DNA of 64,000 bases from JAUILH01 sp964230215 (GTDB taxonomy: Bacteria; Bacteroidota; Bacteroidia; Flavobacteriales_D; JAUILH01), in the NCBI GenBank assembly GCA_964230215.1, contig CAXRGQ010000001.1, forward strand, positions 62,001 to 126,000, read 5' to 3'. The notes under the pieces are model-generated. The model made no database searches and had not been told where the DNA came from. It was given only the letters and a program-made list of their open reading frames with translations. A program made the translations under genes and the position numbers. Of this stretch, positions 8,777-18,102 are shown piece by piece (positions within the stretch are counted from its first letter, which is position 1; each line of letters begins with the position of its first letter).

Positions 8777-10462
8777 CTAATCTACGTTGTCGTGCAAGAA
8801 CGAATTGTTCTCTCTTAGACCAGTTCTTTTCTCTCCATCTTCGCCTTCTTCATCACTTAGTGTGTACTTAGACACATTGTTTTCTGATGAATGTGGAACA
8901 TCCTCTAAGTTTACATTTCGTCTTCTGTATGCAGGTTCATTTTCGAGATCTGCAATTCCGCCTGGAGATTTCAATTTAGCCGTATTCTGACGAATTCTAT
9001 CCATTCTTTCTTGCGCCAAACGTTGTTGTTCTTTCTGCTCAAGATCTGACATCTCTTTTTTCTGAGACACATATATCTCTTGATCTTCAGAAGAAGATGT
9101 TGTATTCTCTGGAGTAGACGTCCAAGCTTCATTCTGTGGTGTAGATTCTTGACTAGCACCCTCTGGTGTATAATCATCATCTAAACTAAACTTTCTAACC
9201 TGAGGATCGTTGGTGTTGAAGTTATCTTCAGAAGACGTTTCATTAAAATCCCATGACGCCTGCGACTCTTCAGTTGTCTCATTATTGGTGTCAAATGGCG
9301 ACTTAACCGTTGGTTGCTCATTACTCACTTCTGGCTCATTCGACTTTAAGAACGGCTCTGGCTGGTCTTCTTCCGTTTGTTTTGTAACATCACTTACAGG
9401 AGATTGCACTGGCGACTTAATCTCGTTGCCTACTGGCTTAGCATTGTCTGCATCCAAGTTATACTTCTTCTGCTCAGGTGCTTTTTGCTCCAATCCAGTA
9501 TCTGGGGTTGATTTGAAGCCAGTTGCAATGATGGTAACACTTAATGCACTGCCAAGCGACTCGTCATAGCCGTGTCCCCAAATAACATCTGCAGTTGAGC
9601 CTGCTTCATCCTGAATATAATCTGTGATGTCAGAAATCTCATCCATCAATACTTCTTCGTCACCGTAAGTAATGTTAAGAAGTACATATTTAGCACCGCT
9701 AATATCATTATCGTTAAGCAATGGAGAAGACAAGGCATCTCTTACTGCTGAAATAGCTCTGTCTTCACCTTCACCCGTAGCTTGTCCCATGATGGCAACA
9801 CCGCTATCTTTCATAACTGTATTTACATCATTGAAATCCACGTTGATTGCACCCGTAACCGAAATTACCTCCGCAATTCCCTTAGCTGCAGTTGTTAATA
9901 CATCATCCGCATGATTAAAGGCTGTTTGCAAAGAAAGATTTCCGTACATCTCTCGCAATCTATCATTATTGATTACAAGCAAAGTATCTACGCTATCACG
10001 CATTTCTTCTAAACCTCTAGTTGCTTGCTCTTTACGTTTTCTACCTTCAAACATAAAAGGCATAGTAACAATACCAACCGTCAGAATTCCAAGTTCTTTA
10101 GCCGTTTTTGCGATTACTGGTGCGGCACCTGTACCGGTACCACCACCCATTCCTGCAGTAACGAACACCATTTTAGTGTTTTCAGCTAGAAAATCTCTGA
10201 TGTCATCAATGTTTTCGATGGCAGCGTTTTTACCGATCTCAGGAATAGAGCCTGCTCCTCTACCTTCTGTTAAGCTAGAACCTAACTGAATTTTAATTGG
10301 AACTGGACTTATATCTAATGCCTGATGATCCGTATTGCACACAATGAAATCAACCCCTTTAATCCCAAGGTTGTACATGTGGTTTACAGCGTTTCCGCCT
10401 CCGCCTCCTACACCAATTACTTTGATGATTGACGACTTATCTGTTGGTAAATTGAACCTCAT
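8777..10462 (-). CDS. ftsZ: cell division protein FtsZ
   Basis: Tubulin-like GTPase that forms the division ring. The start is placed at ATG 10462 (MRFNLPTDKSS), not the in-frame TTG at 10471, because that TTG is part of a consensus -7 element. From this start the protein is 561 aa. The glycine loop GVGGGGGNAVNHM is at about 17-29, the GTP signature GGGTGTG at 106-112 and the T7 loop NVDFNDV at 207-213. A long acidic, Ser/Glu/Thr-rich linker (about 315-500) precedes conserved C-terminal blocks with PAYRRRNVNL and a terminal SFLHDNVD. It is last in the dcw cluster. Confidence 0.98.
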   Translation of the reverse strand: MRFNLPTDKSSIIKVIGVGGGGGNAVNHMYNLGIKGVDFIVCNTDHQALDISPVPIKIQLGSSLTEGRGAGSIPEIGKNAAIENIDDIRDFLAENTKMVFVTAGMGGGTGTGAAPVIAKTAKELGILTVGIVTMPFMFEGRKRKEQATRGLEEMRDSVDTLLVINNDRLREMYGNLSLQTAFNHADDVLTTAAKGIAEVISVTGAINVDFNDVNTVMKDSGVAIMGQATGEGEDRAISAVRDALSSPLLNDNDISGAKYVLLNITYGDEEVLMDEISDITDYIQDEAGSTADVIWGHGYDESLGSALSVTIIATGFKSTPDTGLEQKAPEQKKYNLDADNAKPVGNEIKSPVQSPVSDVTKQTEEDQPEPFLKSNEPEVSNEQPTVKSPFDTNNETTEESQASWDFNETSSEDNFNTNDPQVRKFSLDDDYTPEGASQESTPQNEAWTSTPENTTSSSEDQEIYVSQKKEMSDLEQKEQQRLAQERMDRIRQNTAKLKSPGGIADLENEPAYRRRNVNLEDVPHSSENNVSKYTLSDEEGEDGEKRTGLRENNSFLHDNVD

Positions 10463-10468
10463 AATAAG

Positions 10469-10476
10469 CAAATTTA
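10469..10476 (-). promoter_or_regulatory. -7 promoter element TAAATTTG upstream of ftsZ
   Basis: A perfect TAnnTTTG match on the minus strand, with 6 nt (CTTATT) before the ftsZ ATG at 10462. It implies an ftsZ-proximal promoter with an extremely short or absent leader, in addition to read-through from upstream dcw genes. Confidence 0.6.
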
Positions 10477-10542
10477 GTTTGTATAGTTAGTGTTTTGTTG
10501 TTCTTGTTAATTAGTTATCCAAGACCTAATGTTAATTGCACA

Positions 10543-11832
10543 TTAATCTACTTCTTCATCAAACCACGCTCTTCCTTTGCTGAATAACTTATCCAAGAAG
10601 CCTCCTCGTTTGTCGGAAGAATGCCCCTTAACTTCAGTTGTTGATTGTGCTCTCTGTGCTTTCCCGACTCTATTGAAGCCTTGAATTACCAAACCAACGC
10701 CAGTCGCGTACATTGGGCTAGTAATGTTATTTACTGCTGGACTCGGCGCTAAATGTTCAGTTGGGTATCCAATGCGAGTATCCATTCCCGTAGAGTATTC
10801 GAACAATTGAGATATATGTCTTAACTGAGAACCACCGCCAGTTACCACGATACCAGCAATCAATTTCTTCTCGTATCCTGAGCTCTTGATTTCGTAATAC
10901 ACGTGATCAATGATTTCACTCATACGTGCCTGAATTATGCTAGACAAATTCTTAACTGAAATCTCCTTAGGATCTCTTCCTTTAATTCCAGGAATACATA
11001 CTATCTCGTTTGCTTGATTTTCGCTTGCCAATGCAGAACCGAATTTCACTTTCAGAGTTTCTGCCTGCTTCTTCATTATTGTACATCCCATTCTAATGTC
11101 GTCTGTTATAACATTACCTCCGAATGGAATCACCGCTGTATGTCTTATTATGCCATCTTGGAAAATTGCAATATCAGTTGTACCACCACCTATATCTACC
11201 AATACCACACCTGCTTCTTTTTCCTCTTCGCTTAATACCGCCTCTGAAGATGCCATTGGCTCCAGAATTAAATCGTCTATCTGCAAACCAGATTTCTCCA
11301 CACATTTTTGAATGTTTCGAATAGCCGCAACTTGTCCAGTAATAACGTGGAAATTAGCTTCTAATCGGATTCCAGACATTCCAACAGGATCTTTTATTCC
11401 CTGCTCGTTATCCACGATATATTCTTGTGGTAAAACATCAATAATTTCTTCGCCTGGTAACATTACCAGTTTGTACATGTCATCAATGAGGTTGTCAATA
11501 TCTAGCTGAGAAATTTCATTTTCGATATCATTTCTAGTTAACAAACCTCTGTGCTGTAAACTCTTGATATGCTGACCAGCAATACCTACGTTCACCACTT
11601 TTACGTTTAGCGAACCTTTCTGCGTTTCTTCAACAGACTGAACTGCAAGCTCAACCGCTTGTTTGATAGATTCAACCGTATTTACAATGTTAGCAACAAC
11701 ACCTCTAGAGACACCCGCACTCTCTGCGCGTCCCATACCGATAATTTCAATCTTACCGTGCTCATTTTTGCGTCCTACGATACAAGCTATTTTGGTGGTA
11801 CCTATATCCAGACCTACTACTATTTCTGACAT
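10543..11832 (-). CDS. ftsA: cell division protein FtsA
   Basis: A 429-aa actin-like protein that tethers FtsZ to the membrane. N-terminal nucleotide-binding motif GLDIGTTKIACIVG, phosphate-2 motif VLVDIGGGTTDIAIF and adenosine motif IVVTGGGSQL are visible. The C-terminal segment DKLFSKGRAWFDEEVD is a plausible membrane-targeting amphipathic helix. It sits between ftsQ (11 bp upstream) and ftsZ, the canonical order. The 80-bp gap to ftsZ holds an ftsZ-proximal promoter element. Confidence 0.98.
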   Translation of the reverse strand: MSEIVVGLDIGTTKIACIVGRKNEHGKIEIIGMGRAESAGVSRGVVANIVNTVESIKQAVELAVQSVEETQKGSLNVKVVNVGIAGQHIKSLQHRGLLTRNDIENEISQLDIDNLIDDMYKLVMLPGEEIIDVLPQEYIVDNEQGIKDPVGMSGIRLEANFHVITGQVAAIRNIQKCVEKSGLQIDDLILEPMASSEAVLSEEEKEAGVVLVDIGGGTTDIAIFQDGIIRHTAVIPFGGNVITDDIRMGCTIMKKQAETLKVKFGSALASENQANEIVCIPGIKGRDPKEISVKNLSSIIQARMSEIIDHVYYEIKSSGYEKKLIAGIVVTGGGSQLRHISQLFEYSTGMDTRIGYPTEHLAPSPAVNNITSPMYATGVGLVIQGFNRVGKAQRAQSTTEVKGHSSDKRGGFLDKLFSKGRAWFDEEVD

Positions 11833-11843
11833 AATTAATTAAT

Positions 11844-12620
11844 TTAAGAACAGACTATTTGATTTTTAAATTTCACGTTAATTGTATCGAACTGATTCCA
11901 GCCCGTATTATTTAAACCTTCTTCATAGAAGATTTTAAGTTTCTTGAATTTTCTTTCCATGTTGTCGAGACTACCGAAAATGATGCGGTGATCACCAATC
12001 CGCGGAATTAATTCGAATTCTCCTTCTTCGTTTAAATACACTTCTTGTATTTGTGCTTGCCAAAACTCGTTATGATATAAGAAGGTGCCTAGGTCATAGA
12101 TATCGTCAAACAACATACTGTCTTTGTTAACCGTATGGATGGACTCACGGAATGAACTCTCATTAAAATGACCGGTCACTATCGGAATGTGCGCGCTATA
12201 AACTGAAGATAAGCCCATGTAATGACCTTCTTCATCAATATAATTACTCATTCCGTTACTGTGTAATACTCTAATTATAGGCACTCTTTCTTTTAGTTCG
12301 ATGGTCAACTCACCGTCAATGCTACGGTATACCTCAGCAGAGTGTACCTCATCCATATCCATCACACAGTATTCCAGCTCTGACAAATCAATCTCATTTA
12401 AATCCACTGAATCTAATTCGTAGCCAAGCTTAGCAGCTACTCGCTCCTTCACAATATCTCCCGTGATAAAGGCATTTTCGTTGTCATGTTGAATATCAAT
12501 AACCAAGGTATCAGAAGACACAACAAGACCATTTTGTTTCCTTGAGACAAAGCTCATAAGGAATAAGACACCCGTTGCAAAAACGAGCCACAATCCAGTA
12601 TTTAATATCTTCTTTTTCAT
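11844..12620 (-). CDS. ftsQ: cell division protein FtsQ
   Basis: A 258-aa bitopic membrane protein: a short cytoplasmic start (MKKK), one TM helix at about 9-25, then a periplasmic POTRA/FtsQ domain. The family in Bacteroidota is strongly diverged, so the call rests on topology, size, the IELKERVPIIRV-like beta strand motif and the position between murC and ftsA. It overlaps the murC stop by 4 bp. It scaffolds the FtsQLB subcomplex of the divisome. Confidence 0.9.
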   Translation of the reverse strand: MKKKILNTGLWLVFATGVLFLMSFVSRKQNGLVVSSDTLVIDIQHDNENAFITGDIVKERVAAKLGYELDSVDLNEIDLSELEYCVMDMDEVHSAEVYRSIDGELTIELKERVPIIRVLHSNGMSNYIDEEGHYMGLSSVYSAHIPIVTGHFNESSFRESIHTVNKDSMLFDDIYDLGTFLYHNEFWQAQIQEVYLNEEGEFELIPRIGDHRIIFGSLDNMERKFKKLKIFYEEGLNNTGWNQFDTINVKFKNQIVCS

Positions 12621-13978
12621 GCTAGTGCCTTTTTAATCGGTTCAACTAACTGATCTATATCGCCAGCACCCATGGTTAAAAACACCTCAGGACGCTTGGC
12701 TTGCACATAATTTACTAATTCGTTTTTTGCGAGTAATTTCTTATCCGCAATACTCACTTTTTCTAACAACCATGCACTTGAAACACCTTCAATTGGTTCT
12801 TCACGTGCAGGATAGATATCCAGTAAAATCAACTCATCCAACAAACTTAAGCTTTGTGCAAAGCCATCAACAAAATCCCGAGTACGCGAATACAGGTGGG
12901 GTTGAAACGCACCTGTTACCCGTTTGCCCGGAAATAACTGTCTAACTGACTTAATACACTGCTCCAACTCGGTTGGATGATGTGCATAGTCGTCAATGTA
13001 CACCAGATTTTCTTTCCTAATACAGTACTCAAACCTGCGTTTTACACCGATGAATGTTTGTAAACCTGATTTTAGATTATCCAAACTCACTTCATTTAAG
13101 ACACACGCCAGACACGCAGCAACCGCATTTTCTACGTTATGAATGCCCGCCATACCCAAGACACAATCCTTTAATTCGATTTTACCACCTAAATCAAAAA
13201 TGTATTGACCATTATCAACACGGATGTTATAGGCGAATAAATCAGCTTCTGGGTCTAGGCCGTAGGTATAGACATTCTTAATTTCTTTAGGGTAATCAAG
13301 ACCGTGATGGACAATTAAATAACCACTATCTGGAGTAAGTCGCATAAAATCCTTAAAGCCTTCTTTAATGGTAGATTCATCACCGTATATATCCAAGTGA
13401 TCTGCATCCGTTGAGGTTACTATGCTGGTATTGGGTTTGATTTGCATAAAGGACCTATCAAACTCATCTGCCTCAAGCACCACAGTTTCCTTTTCGCCTA
13501 AGAGCATGTTTGAATTATAGTTGCTTGATATACCACCGAGAAACGCGTTCACATCCTCACTACATGCTTTTAAAAGATGAGCCAGCATAGTTGATGTCGT
13601 TGTTTTTCCGTGTGTCCCTGCAACCGCATAAGTATATTTCCCTTCGCTAATTAAACCGAGTGCTTTGGCTCTTTTAATGATGGTGAAATTGTTTTCATGA
13701 AGATAGTTCCACTCCTGATGTCCTTTAGGGATGGCTGGCGTGATAATTACCAATGTTGACTTGCTATCCAGTTCTTGTGTATGGGAGATATCGTCGTTGA
13801 AATGGATGTGTGCGCCGGCTTGTGCGAGGGCGTCTGTTAAGGGTGTTTGTGTGCGATCGTAACCTAGCACCTCTTTCCCTTGATGCAGGAAATAGCGCGC
13901 GAGGGCACTCATGCCAATGCCACCTATTCCCAAAAAATAGATGGTCGAAAATTGCGCTATGTCCAATTCCTTATTCAA
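12617..13978 (-). CDS. murC: UDP-N-acetylmuramate--L-alanine ligase MurC
   Basis: A 453-aa Mur ligase that adds L-Ala to UDP-MurNAc in the cytoplasm. Near the N-terminus is the Rossmann-like FLGIGGIGMSALARYF, followed by the ATP-binding loop AVAGTHGKTTTSTM and the substrate and magnesium motifs LEADEFDRSF and STDADHLDIYG. The C-terminal domain carries YIDDYAHHPTELE and AFQPHLYSRTRDF, typical of MurC. It overlaps ftsQ by 4 bp and murG by 8 bp, consistent with translational coupling. Confidence 0.98.
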   Translation of the reverse strand: MNKELDIAQFSTIYFLGIGGIGMSALARYFLHQGKEVLGYDRTQTPLTDALAQAGAHIHFNDDISHTQELDSKSTLVIITPAIPKGHQEWNYLHENNFTIIKRAKALGLISEGKYTYAVAGTHGKTTTSTMLAHLLKACSEDVNAFLGGISSNYNSNMLLGEKETVVLEADEFDRSFMQIKPNTSIVTSTDADHLDIYGDESTIKEGFKDFMRLTPDSGYLIVHHGLDYPKEIKNVYTYGLDPEADLFAYNIRVDNGQYIFDLGGKIELKDCVLGMAGIHNVENAVAACLACVLNEVSLDNLKSGLQTFIGVKRRFEYCIRKENLVYIDDYAHHPTELEQCIKSVRQLFPGKRVTGAFQPHLYSRTRDFVDGFAQSLSLLDELILLDIYPAREEPIEGVSSAWLLEKVSIADKKLLAKNELVNYVQAKRPEVFLTMGAGDIDQLVEPIKKALA

Positions 13979-15071
13979 CTATTTTTAAAATTTCCTTTAC
14001 AATATCTTCTGTGGCATTAGGTCTTGCCATCTTATTTATTTCACTAGATAACTGCGAACGCTGTGCATCATCATTCATTAATGACAAGACTTCATCTTTC
14101 ATGTTTTTAACAGCGTCAACATCTTTCAGCATTTTCGCTGCACCTTTTTCTACAAGCGCCATTGCATTCTTGGTTTGATGGTCTTCCGCAACGTTAGGAG
14201 AGGGCACAAATATGGCCGGCTTTCCTACTATGCAAATCTCCGAAACAGATATTGCACCAGCTCTGGAAACAATGATGTCTGCTGCTGCATAGGCTAAGTC
14301 CATTTCCATAATAAAAGGATGCAGTTTAACATCATTGTTAGGGTTTTCTTTCATGAATGATTGTAAATCATCCGCATAGATTTTACCGCATTGCCAGATG
14401 ATTTGCACGCCTTCAGATGTCAAGTCTTTACATGCTGCCTGAATACTCTGGTTAATCGTTCTGGCACCTAAGCTCCCACCTAGTACCAATAATGTCTTTT
14501 TGCTTGGGTCTAAGTCAAAATGTTTGATGGCTGCTTCTCTCTTACCTTCTATCTGCACCACATTTGACCTCACTGGATTGCCTGTTATTACCACTTTAGA
14601 TTTGTCAAAAAAGCGCTCCATGTTGTCATAGGCCACGCATACTTTCTTCGCTTTTTTGCCCAACATTTTATTGGTAAGTCCTGCGAAAGAATTTTGTTCT
14701 TGCACCAAAGTAGGCACGTTTAATTTTGCCGCAGCCTTTAATGTTGGTGCACTTGCGTATCCTCCAACACCGATGGCTACATCTGGTTTAAACTCCTTCA
14801 TGAGCTTCTTTGCCTTTATCGAGCTTTGCCAGAATTTCCAAAGAATTTTAAAATTTTCAAGCGTAATTTTGCGCTTCAACCCAGCTACATCTAATCCAAC
14901 AATCTTATAGCCAGCAGCTGGCACTTTCTCCATCTCCATTTTTCCGTTTGCTCCCACAAACAGAATCTCACAGTCAGGATATTGCTCCTTTATCTGATTG
15001 GCAATAGCGATTGCCGGAAAGATATGTCCTCCGGTTCCACCACCACTTATGATTACTTTACGCAACGACAT
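13971..15071 (-). CDS. murG: UDP-GlcNAc--lipid I GlcNAc transferase MurG
   Basis: A 366-aa GT28 glycosyltransferase that converts lipid I to lipid II on the inner leaflet of the cytoplasmic membrane. Visible motifs are SGGGTGGHIFPAIAIA at the N-terminus, GVGGYASAPTL, the second G loop LVLGGSLGARTIN and the UDP-GlcNAc-binding SRAGAISVSEI. Its start overlaps ftsW by 14 bp and its end overlaps murC by 8 bp. Confidence 0.98.
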   Translation of the reverse strand: MSLRKVIISGGGTGGHIFPAIAIANQIKEQYPDCEILFVGANGKMEMEKVPAAGYKIVGLDVAGLKRKITLENFKILWKFWQSSIKAKKLMKEFKPDVAIGVGGYASAPTLKAAAKLNVPTLVQEQNSFAGLTNKMLGKKAKKVCVAYDNMERFFDKSKVVITGNPVRSNVVQIEGKREAAIKHFDLDPSKKTLLVLGGSLGARTINQSIQAACKDLTSEGVQIIWQCGKIYADDLQSFMKENPNNDVKLHPFIMEMDLAYAAADIIVSRAGAISVSEICIVGKPAIFVPSPNVAEDHQTKNAMALVEKGAAKMLKDVDAVKNMKDEVLSLMNDDAQRSQLSSEINKMARPNATEDIVKEILKIVE

Positions 15072-16257
15072 AGTTATCGTCTTTTGATTCCTTCTTATCT
15101 AAATTATTTGTCTCTACTTGCTTATCTTGATACACGTCACGGCTAATGGAAATTATTATTCCGAGCGAAATACAAGTAAACCATATAGATGTACCTCCTA
15201 AACCAAGTAGAGGCATATTTTGTCCAGTCATGGGGACCAGCCCTGTGGGGACGGCCATATTAATGAGCGCTTGACACATTAAGGCCACTCCAATACCAAT
15301 GCAGAGATACATTCCAAAGTTTTTACTGCAGTTGACGGCGATTTTGAGTGATCTAAAGAGTATCATTAAGAAAAATGACAACAAAACAATTACTCCAATT
15401 AATCCATACTCTTCAATAAACGCAGCTGTAAATAAATCTGCTGGAGCTGCAAACATTCTTTTTTTGTACTCTCCTTTCCCTGCGCCTGCACCTGTAATTC
15501 CACCATTTGCAATTGCATAATAGGCCTTCTCCAATTGGTCACGATCATCTTTATCAACCTCATCGCTGGATTTCCAGAAAGCTTCAATTCTGCTGGTCCA
15601 TGTATCCAATCTTGGGAAAGCTCCCGGAATACTTTTCCCCAAGGCAAAAATCAGCATCAAACCAACAACCATCCCTCCAAAAATCATCATCATATATTTA
15701 AAGGGGACGTTGGCGATAAACAACAAAATCATACAGATACCGAAAAGCATACCCGCCGTAGAAAAATCCTGAGGTAAAATTAAGCCGCAAACAAGAAGGA
15801 TGGGCCACAACACAGGCCATACCCCCGTCTTAAAGTCATTAAAATACTCCCGTTTTTGCACAAGCATTTTCGCCGTATATATAAGTAAAGCTAGCTTAGC
15901 AAAATCTGAGGTTTGGAAACTTTGGTTGACTACTGGAATCTCTATCCATCTTTTAGCTCCATTGATATTCTTACCAACCAACAACGTAAGAATCAACAGC
16001 ACTACAGATGTCCAGAAGAGTAGCTTTGCCAACCTTGCCAGGAATGTGTAATTGATCTTATGCGTGTAAAACATAATAGCCATTCCTGTTACCAAAATGA
16101 TGGTATGTTTAATTAAATGTCCCTCGGTAGAACCGCCTTGTTGCGCCACAAGTACAGGCACAAAACTGTAAACAGCTACAATTGAAAGCATAGCAAAAAT
16201 GAATGCTATTACCCACAACGCACGGTCACCTTTGAGATATTTAAATATTTCAGTCAT
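15058..16257 (-). CDS. ftsW: FtsW, SEDS-family peptidoglycan glycosyltransferase
   Basis: A 399-aa polytopic membrane protein with about ten hydrophobic segments. It polymerises lipid II at the septum together with FtsI. SEDS signatures are KRWIEIPVVNQSFQTSDFAKLALLIY and QALINMAVPTGLVPMTGQNMPLLGLGGTS. The ATG overlaps the stop of the upstream MurD-like domain gene by one base (TAATG arrangement). Context between murD and murG supports FtsW rather than RodA. Confidence 0.97.
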   Translation of the reverse strand: MTEIFKYLKGDRALWVIAFIFAMLSIVAVYSFVPVLVAQQGGSTEGHLIKHTIILVTGMAIMFYTHKINYTFLARLAKLLFWTSVVLLILTLLVGKNINGAKRWIEIPVVNQSFQTSDFAKLALLIYTAKMLVQKREYFNDFKTGVWPVLWPILLVCGLILPQDFSTAGMLFGICMILLFIANVPFKYMMMIFGGMVVGLMLIFALGKSIPGAFPRLDTWTSRIEAFWKSSDEVDKDDRDQLEKAYYAIANGGITGAGAGKGEYKKRMFAAPADLFTAAFIEEYGLIGVIVLLSFFLMILFRSLKIAVNCSKNFGMYLCIGIGVALMCQALINMAVPTGLVPMTGQNMPLLGLGGTSIWFTCISLGIIISISRDVYQDKQVETNNLDKKESKDDNYVVA

Positions 16258-16748
16258 TACTGTTTAGCAGCGAGCCAAGCTCTTACCGCATCTCCTCTAT
16301 CTTTAAAATTGTTGTACAACTCGTAGCTTGATGTTCCCGGTGAAAACAAAATTGTCCATCCTTTTTTAGCACTTGCCAAAGCAGCATCTAAAGCATCCTC
16401 CAAGGAACCATGATTTTTAAAATCATCCACCCATTCGTTTAATGCAGGCTTCCAATTAGTATGCACACCAAACGCATAAGTGTTAACCACTTTGTATTTC
16501 ACTATTTTTTCAAGCGACCAGAATCTATCCAGCTCCTCACTATTACCGCACACCCATACTACCGGCTGTTTTAACGTTTCAAGCGAGTACATTACAGACT
16601 CTGCATCCGTTGCTTTACTGTCATTAATAATATCAACACCGTTAATCGATCCGATATACTCTAGCCTATGCGGAATTCCGTCCCACTTTGGGGCAGCTTT
16701 TCTTGCTTCTACAAAGGCGTTTGTTTTTGTAGTAGTTGTTTTGTTCAT
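16257..16748 (-). CDS. stand-alone MurD C-terminal (domain 3) homologue
   Basis: A 163-aa protein matching only the last third of MurD. HRLEYIG, INDSKATDAES, PVVWVCG and FSPGTSSYELYNNFKDRG align with HRLEFVA, INDSKATNVNS, PVVWIAG and LSPACASFDLFENYEERG of the full murD encoded just upstream. It lacks the Rossmann and ATP-binding domains, and the GGVDKG loop is replaced by GNSEEL, so it cannot be a ligase by itself. The divergence, intact frame and tight packing (10 bp after murD, 1-bp overlap with ftsW) argue for a selected gene rather than a decaying fragment. Function unknown; a regulatory or scaffolding role in Mur ligase complexes is possible. Confidence 0.88.
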   Translation of the reverse strand: MNKTTTTKTNAFVEARKAAPKWDGIPHRLEYIGSINGVDIINDSKATDAESVMYSLETLKQPVVWVCGNSEELDRFWSLEKIVKYKVVNTYAFGVHTNWKPALNEWVDDFKNHGSLEDALDAALASAKKGWTILFSPGTSSYELYNNFKDRGDAVRAWLAAKQ

Positions 16749-16758
16749 GGTTGTTCGT

Positions 16759-18102
16759 TTATAGTGCTTTTACAGCGCGCTTGTAAGCGTTTCCTCTTTC
16801 TTCGTAGTTCTCGAACAAATCGAATGAAGCACAAGCTGGCGATAATAATACTACTTGATCCTTTCTTGCATGCTGGTATGCCAATGCTACCGCTTCATCA
16901 GCAGTTGATGCATCTGCAATATTCTCAATCCACTCACCGAAAGTTTCGTGAAGTTTTGAGTTATCCGTTCCAAGACAGATTAAAGTGTGCACTTTAGACT
17001 TTACCAATTCCATTATAGACGAGTAGTCGTTTCCTTTATCTACTCCTCCCGCAATCCACACTACCGGCTTATTGATTGACTCAAGCGCGTACCAAGTTGA
17101 ATTAACATTGGTTGCTTTAGAGTCGTTGATAAACTCAATACCATGAATTCTAGCGACGAATTCTAGTCTATGTTCTACATTCTGGAAATCTGACAGACTT
17201 TCTCTGATAATTTCCTTTCTAATTTCGAGCACTTTGCCCGCTATTCCGGCAGCCATCGAGTTGTTTACGTTGTGCTTACCTTGCATTGCTAAATCGTGTA
17301 TCGACATTTTTAGTTGGTTGTTTTGTTGTTTGTTTGTTGTTATTATTATTTGTTTGTTGTTGTCTAACCATGCTCCTTCATCCAATATTTCGGCTTGTGT
17401 AAAACCGTATATTTTCGAAGGAATGTTCCGTTTACTCATCGCTTCAACTATGGTCTCATCTTCTTTCCAGTAGATAAAGACACAGTCTTCTGTTTGATTT
17501 TGTACTATGCGGAGTTTTGAGTCCACATAATTTTCAAACTTATACTCGTAGCGATCTAAGTGATCCGGAGTGATATTGAGGAGGATGGCGATATCAAGTT
17601 TCGTATCAAACATCCCGTCTAACTGGAAGCTGCTTATTTCAAGCACATACAGATCAAAATCTTCTGTTGCCACTTGAAGCGCGAAACTATCGCCCACATT
17701 ACCTGCTATTCCGACATTTAGACCTGCTTTCTTACACATGTGGTAGATAAGCTTGGTTGTAGTTGTCTTACCGTTACTACCTGTGATACCAATTAGTTTA
17801 GCATTGGTATAGCGGGCAGCAAACTCGATTTCTGATATAACAGGAATCTTGTTGTTTAGTAATTCAACTACTATCGGAGCAGTGTCAGGAATACCCGGAC
17901 TTTTTACTGCTTCTTTTGCTTCCAGAATTCGAGAAGTAGAATGTCCACCTTCCTCAAATTCGATTTTATTATTTAAAAGAACGTCTCGGTATTTATCCTT
18001 GATTTTGCCATACTCACTGACAAATACCTTTAAACCTTTTTTTTGTGCCAGAACCGCTGCTCCAACACCACTCTCGCCCGCTCCAAGGACAACTATATCC
18101 AT
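16759..18102 (-). CDS. murD: UDP-MurNAc-L-alanine--D-glutamate ligase MurD
   Basis: A 447-aa Mur ligase. N-terminal VVLGAGESGVGAAVLA, ATP loop IGITGSNGKTTTTKL, central LNITPDHLDRYE, and C-terminal FINDSKATN and VVLLSPACASFDLF are all present, so the enzyme looks complete. Around residues 245-265 there is an Asn/Gln/Thr-rich insert (TTNKQQNNQLKM) encoded by CAA/AAC/AAT microsatellite-like repeats. It shares one base with mraY and is followed 10 bp later by a second, truncated MurD-like gene. Confidence 0.97.
   Translation of the reverse strand: MDIVVLGAGESGVGAAVLAQKKGLKVFVSEYGKIKDKYRDVLLNNKIEFEEGGHSTSRILEAKEAVKSPGIPDTAPIVVELLNNKIPVISEIEFAARYTNAKLIGITGSNGKTTTTKLIYHMCKKAGLNVGIAGNVGDSFALQVATEDFDLYVLEISSFQLDGMFDTKLDIAILLNITPDHLDRYEYKFENYVDSKLRIVQNQTEDCVFIYWKEDETIVEAMSKRNIPSKIYGFTQAEILDEGAWLDNNKQIIITTNKQQNNQLKMSIHDLAMQGKHNVNNSMAAGIAGKVLEIRKEIIRESLSDFQNVEHRLEFVARIHGIEFINDSKATNVNSTWYALESINKPVVWIAGGVDKGNDYSSIMELVKSKVHTLICLGTDNSKLHETFGEWIENIADASTADEAVALAYQHARKDQVVLLSPACASFDLFENYEERGNAYKRAVKAL
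17308..17366 (-). repeat. AAC/AAT/CAA low-complexity tract inside murD
   Basis: On the plus strand the tract reads as runs of TTGTTG, TTTGTTTG and TTATTATTATTTG. On the coding strand it yields a short Asn/Gln/Thr/Ile-rich stretch. The frame is preserved; it looks like slippage expansion in a surface loop. Confidence 0.7.
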
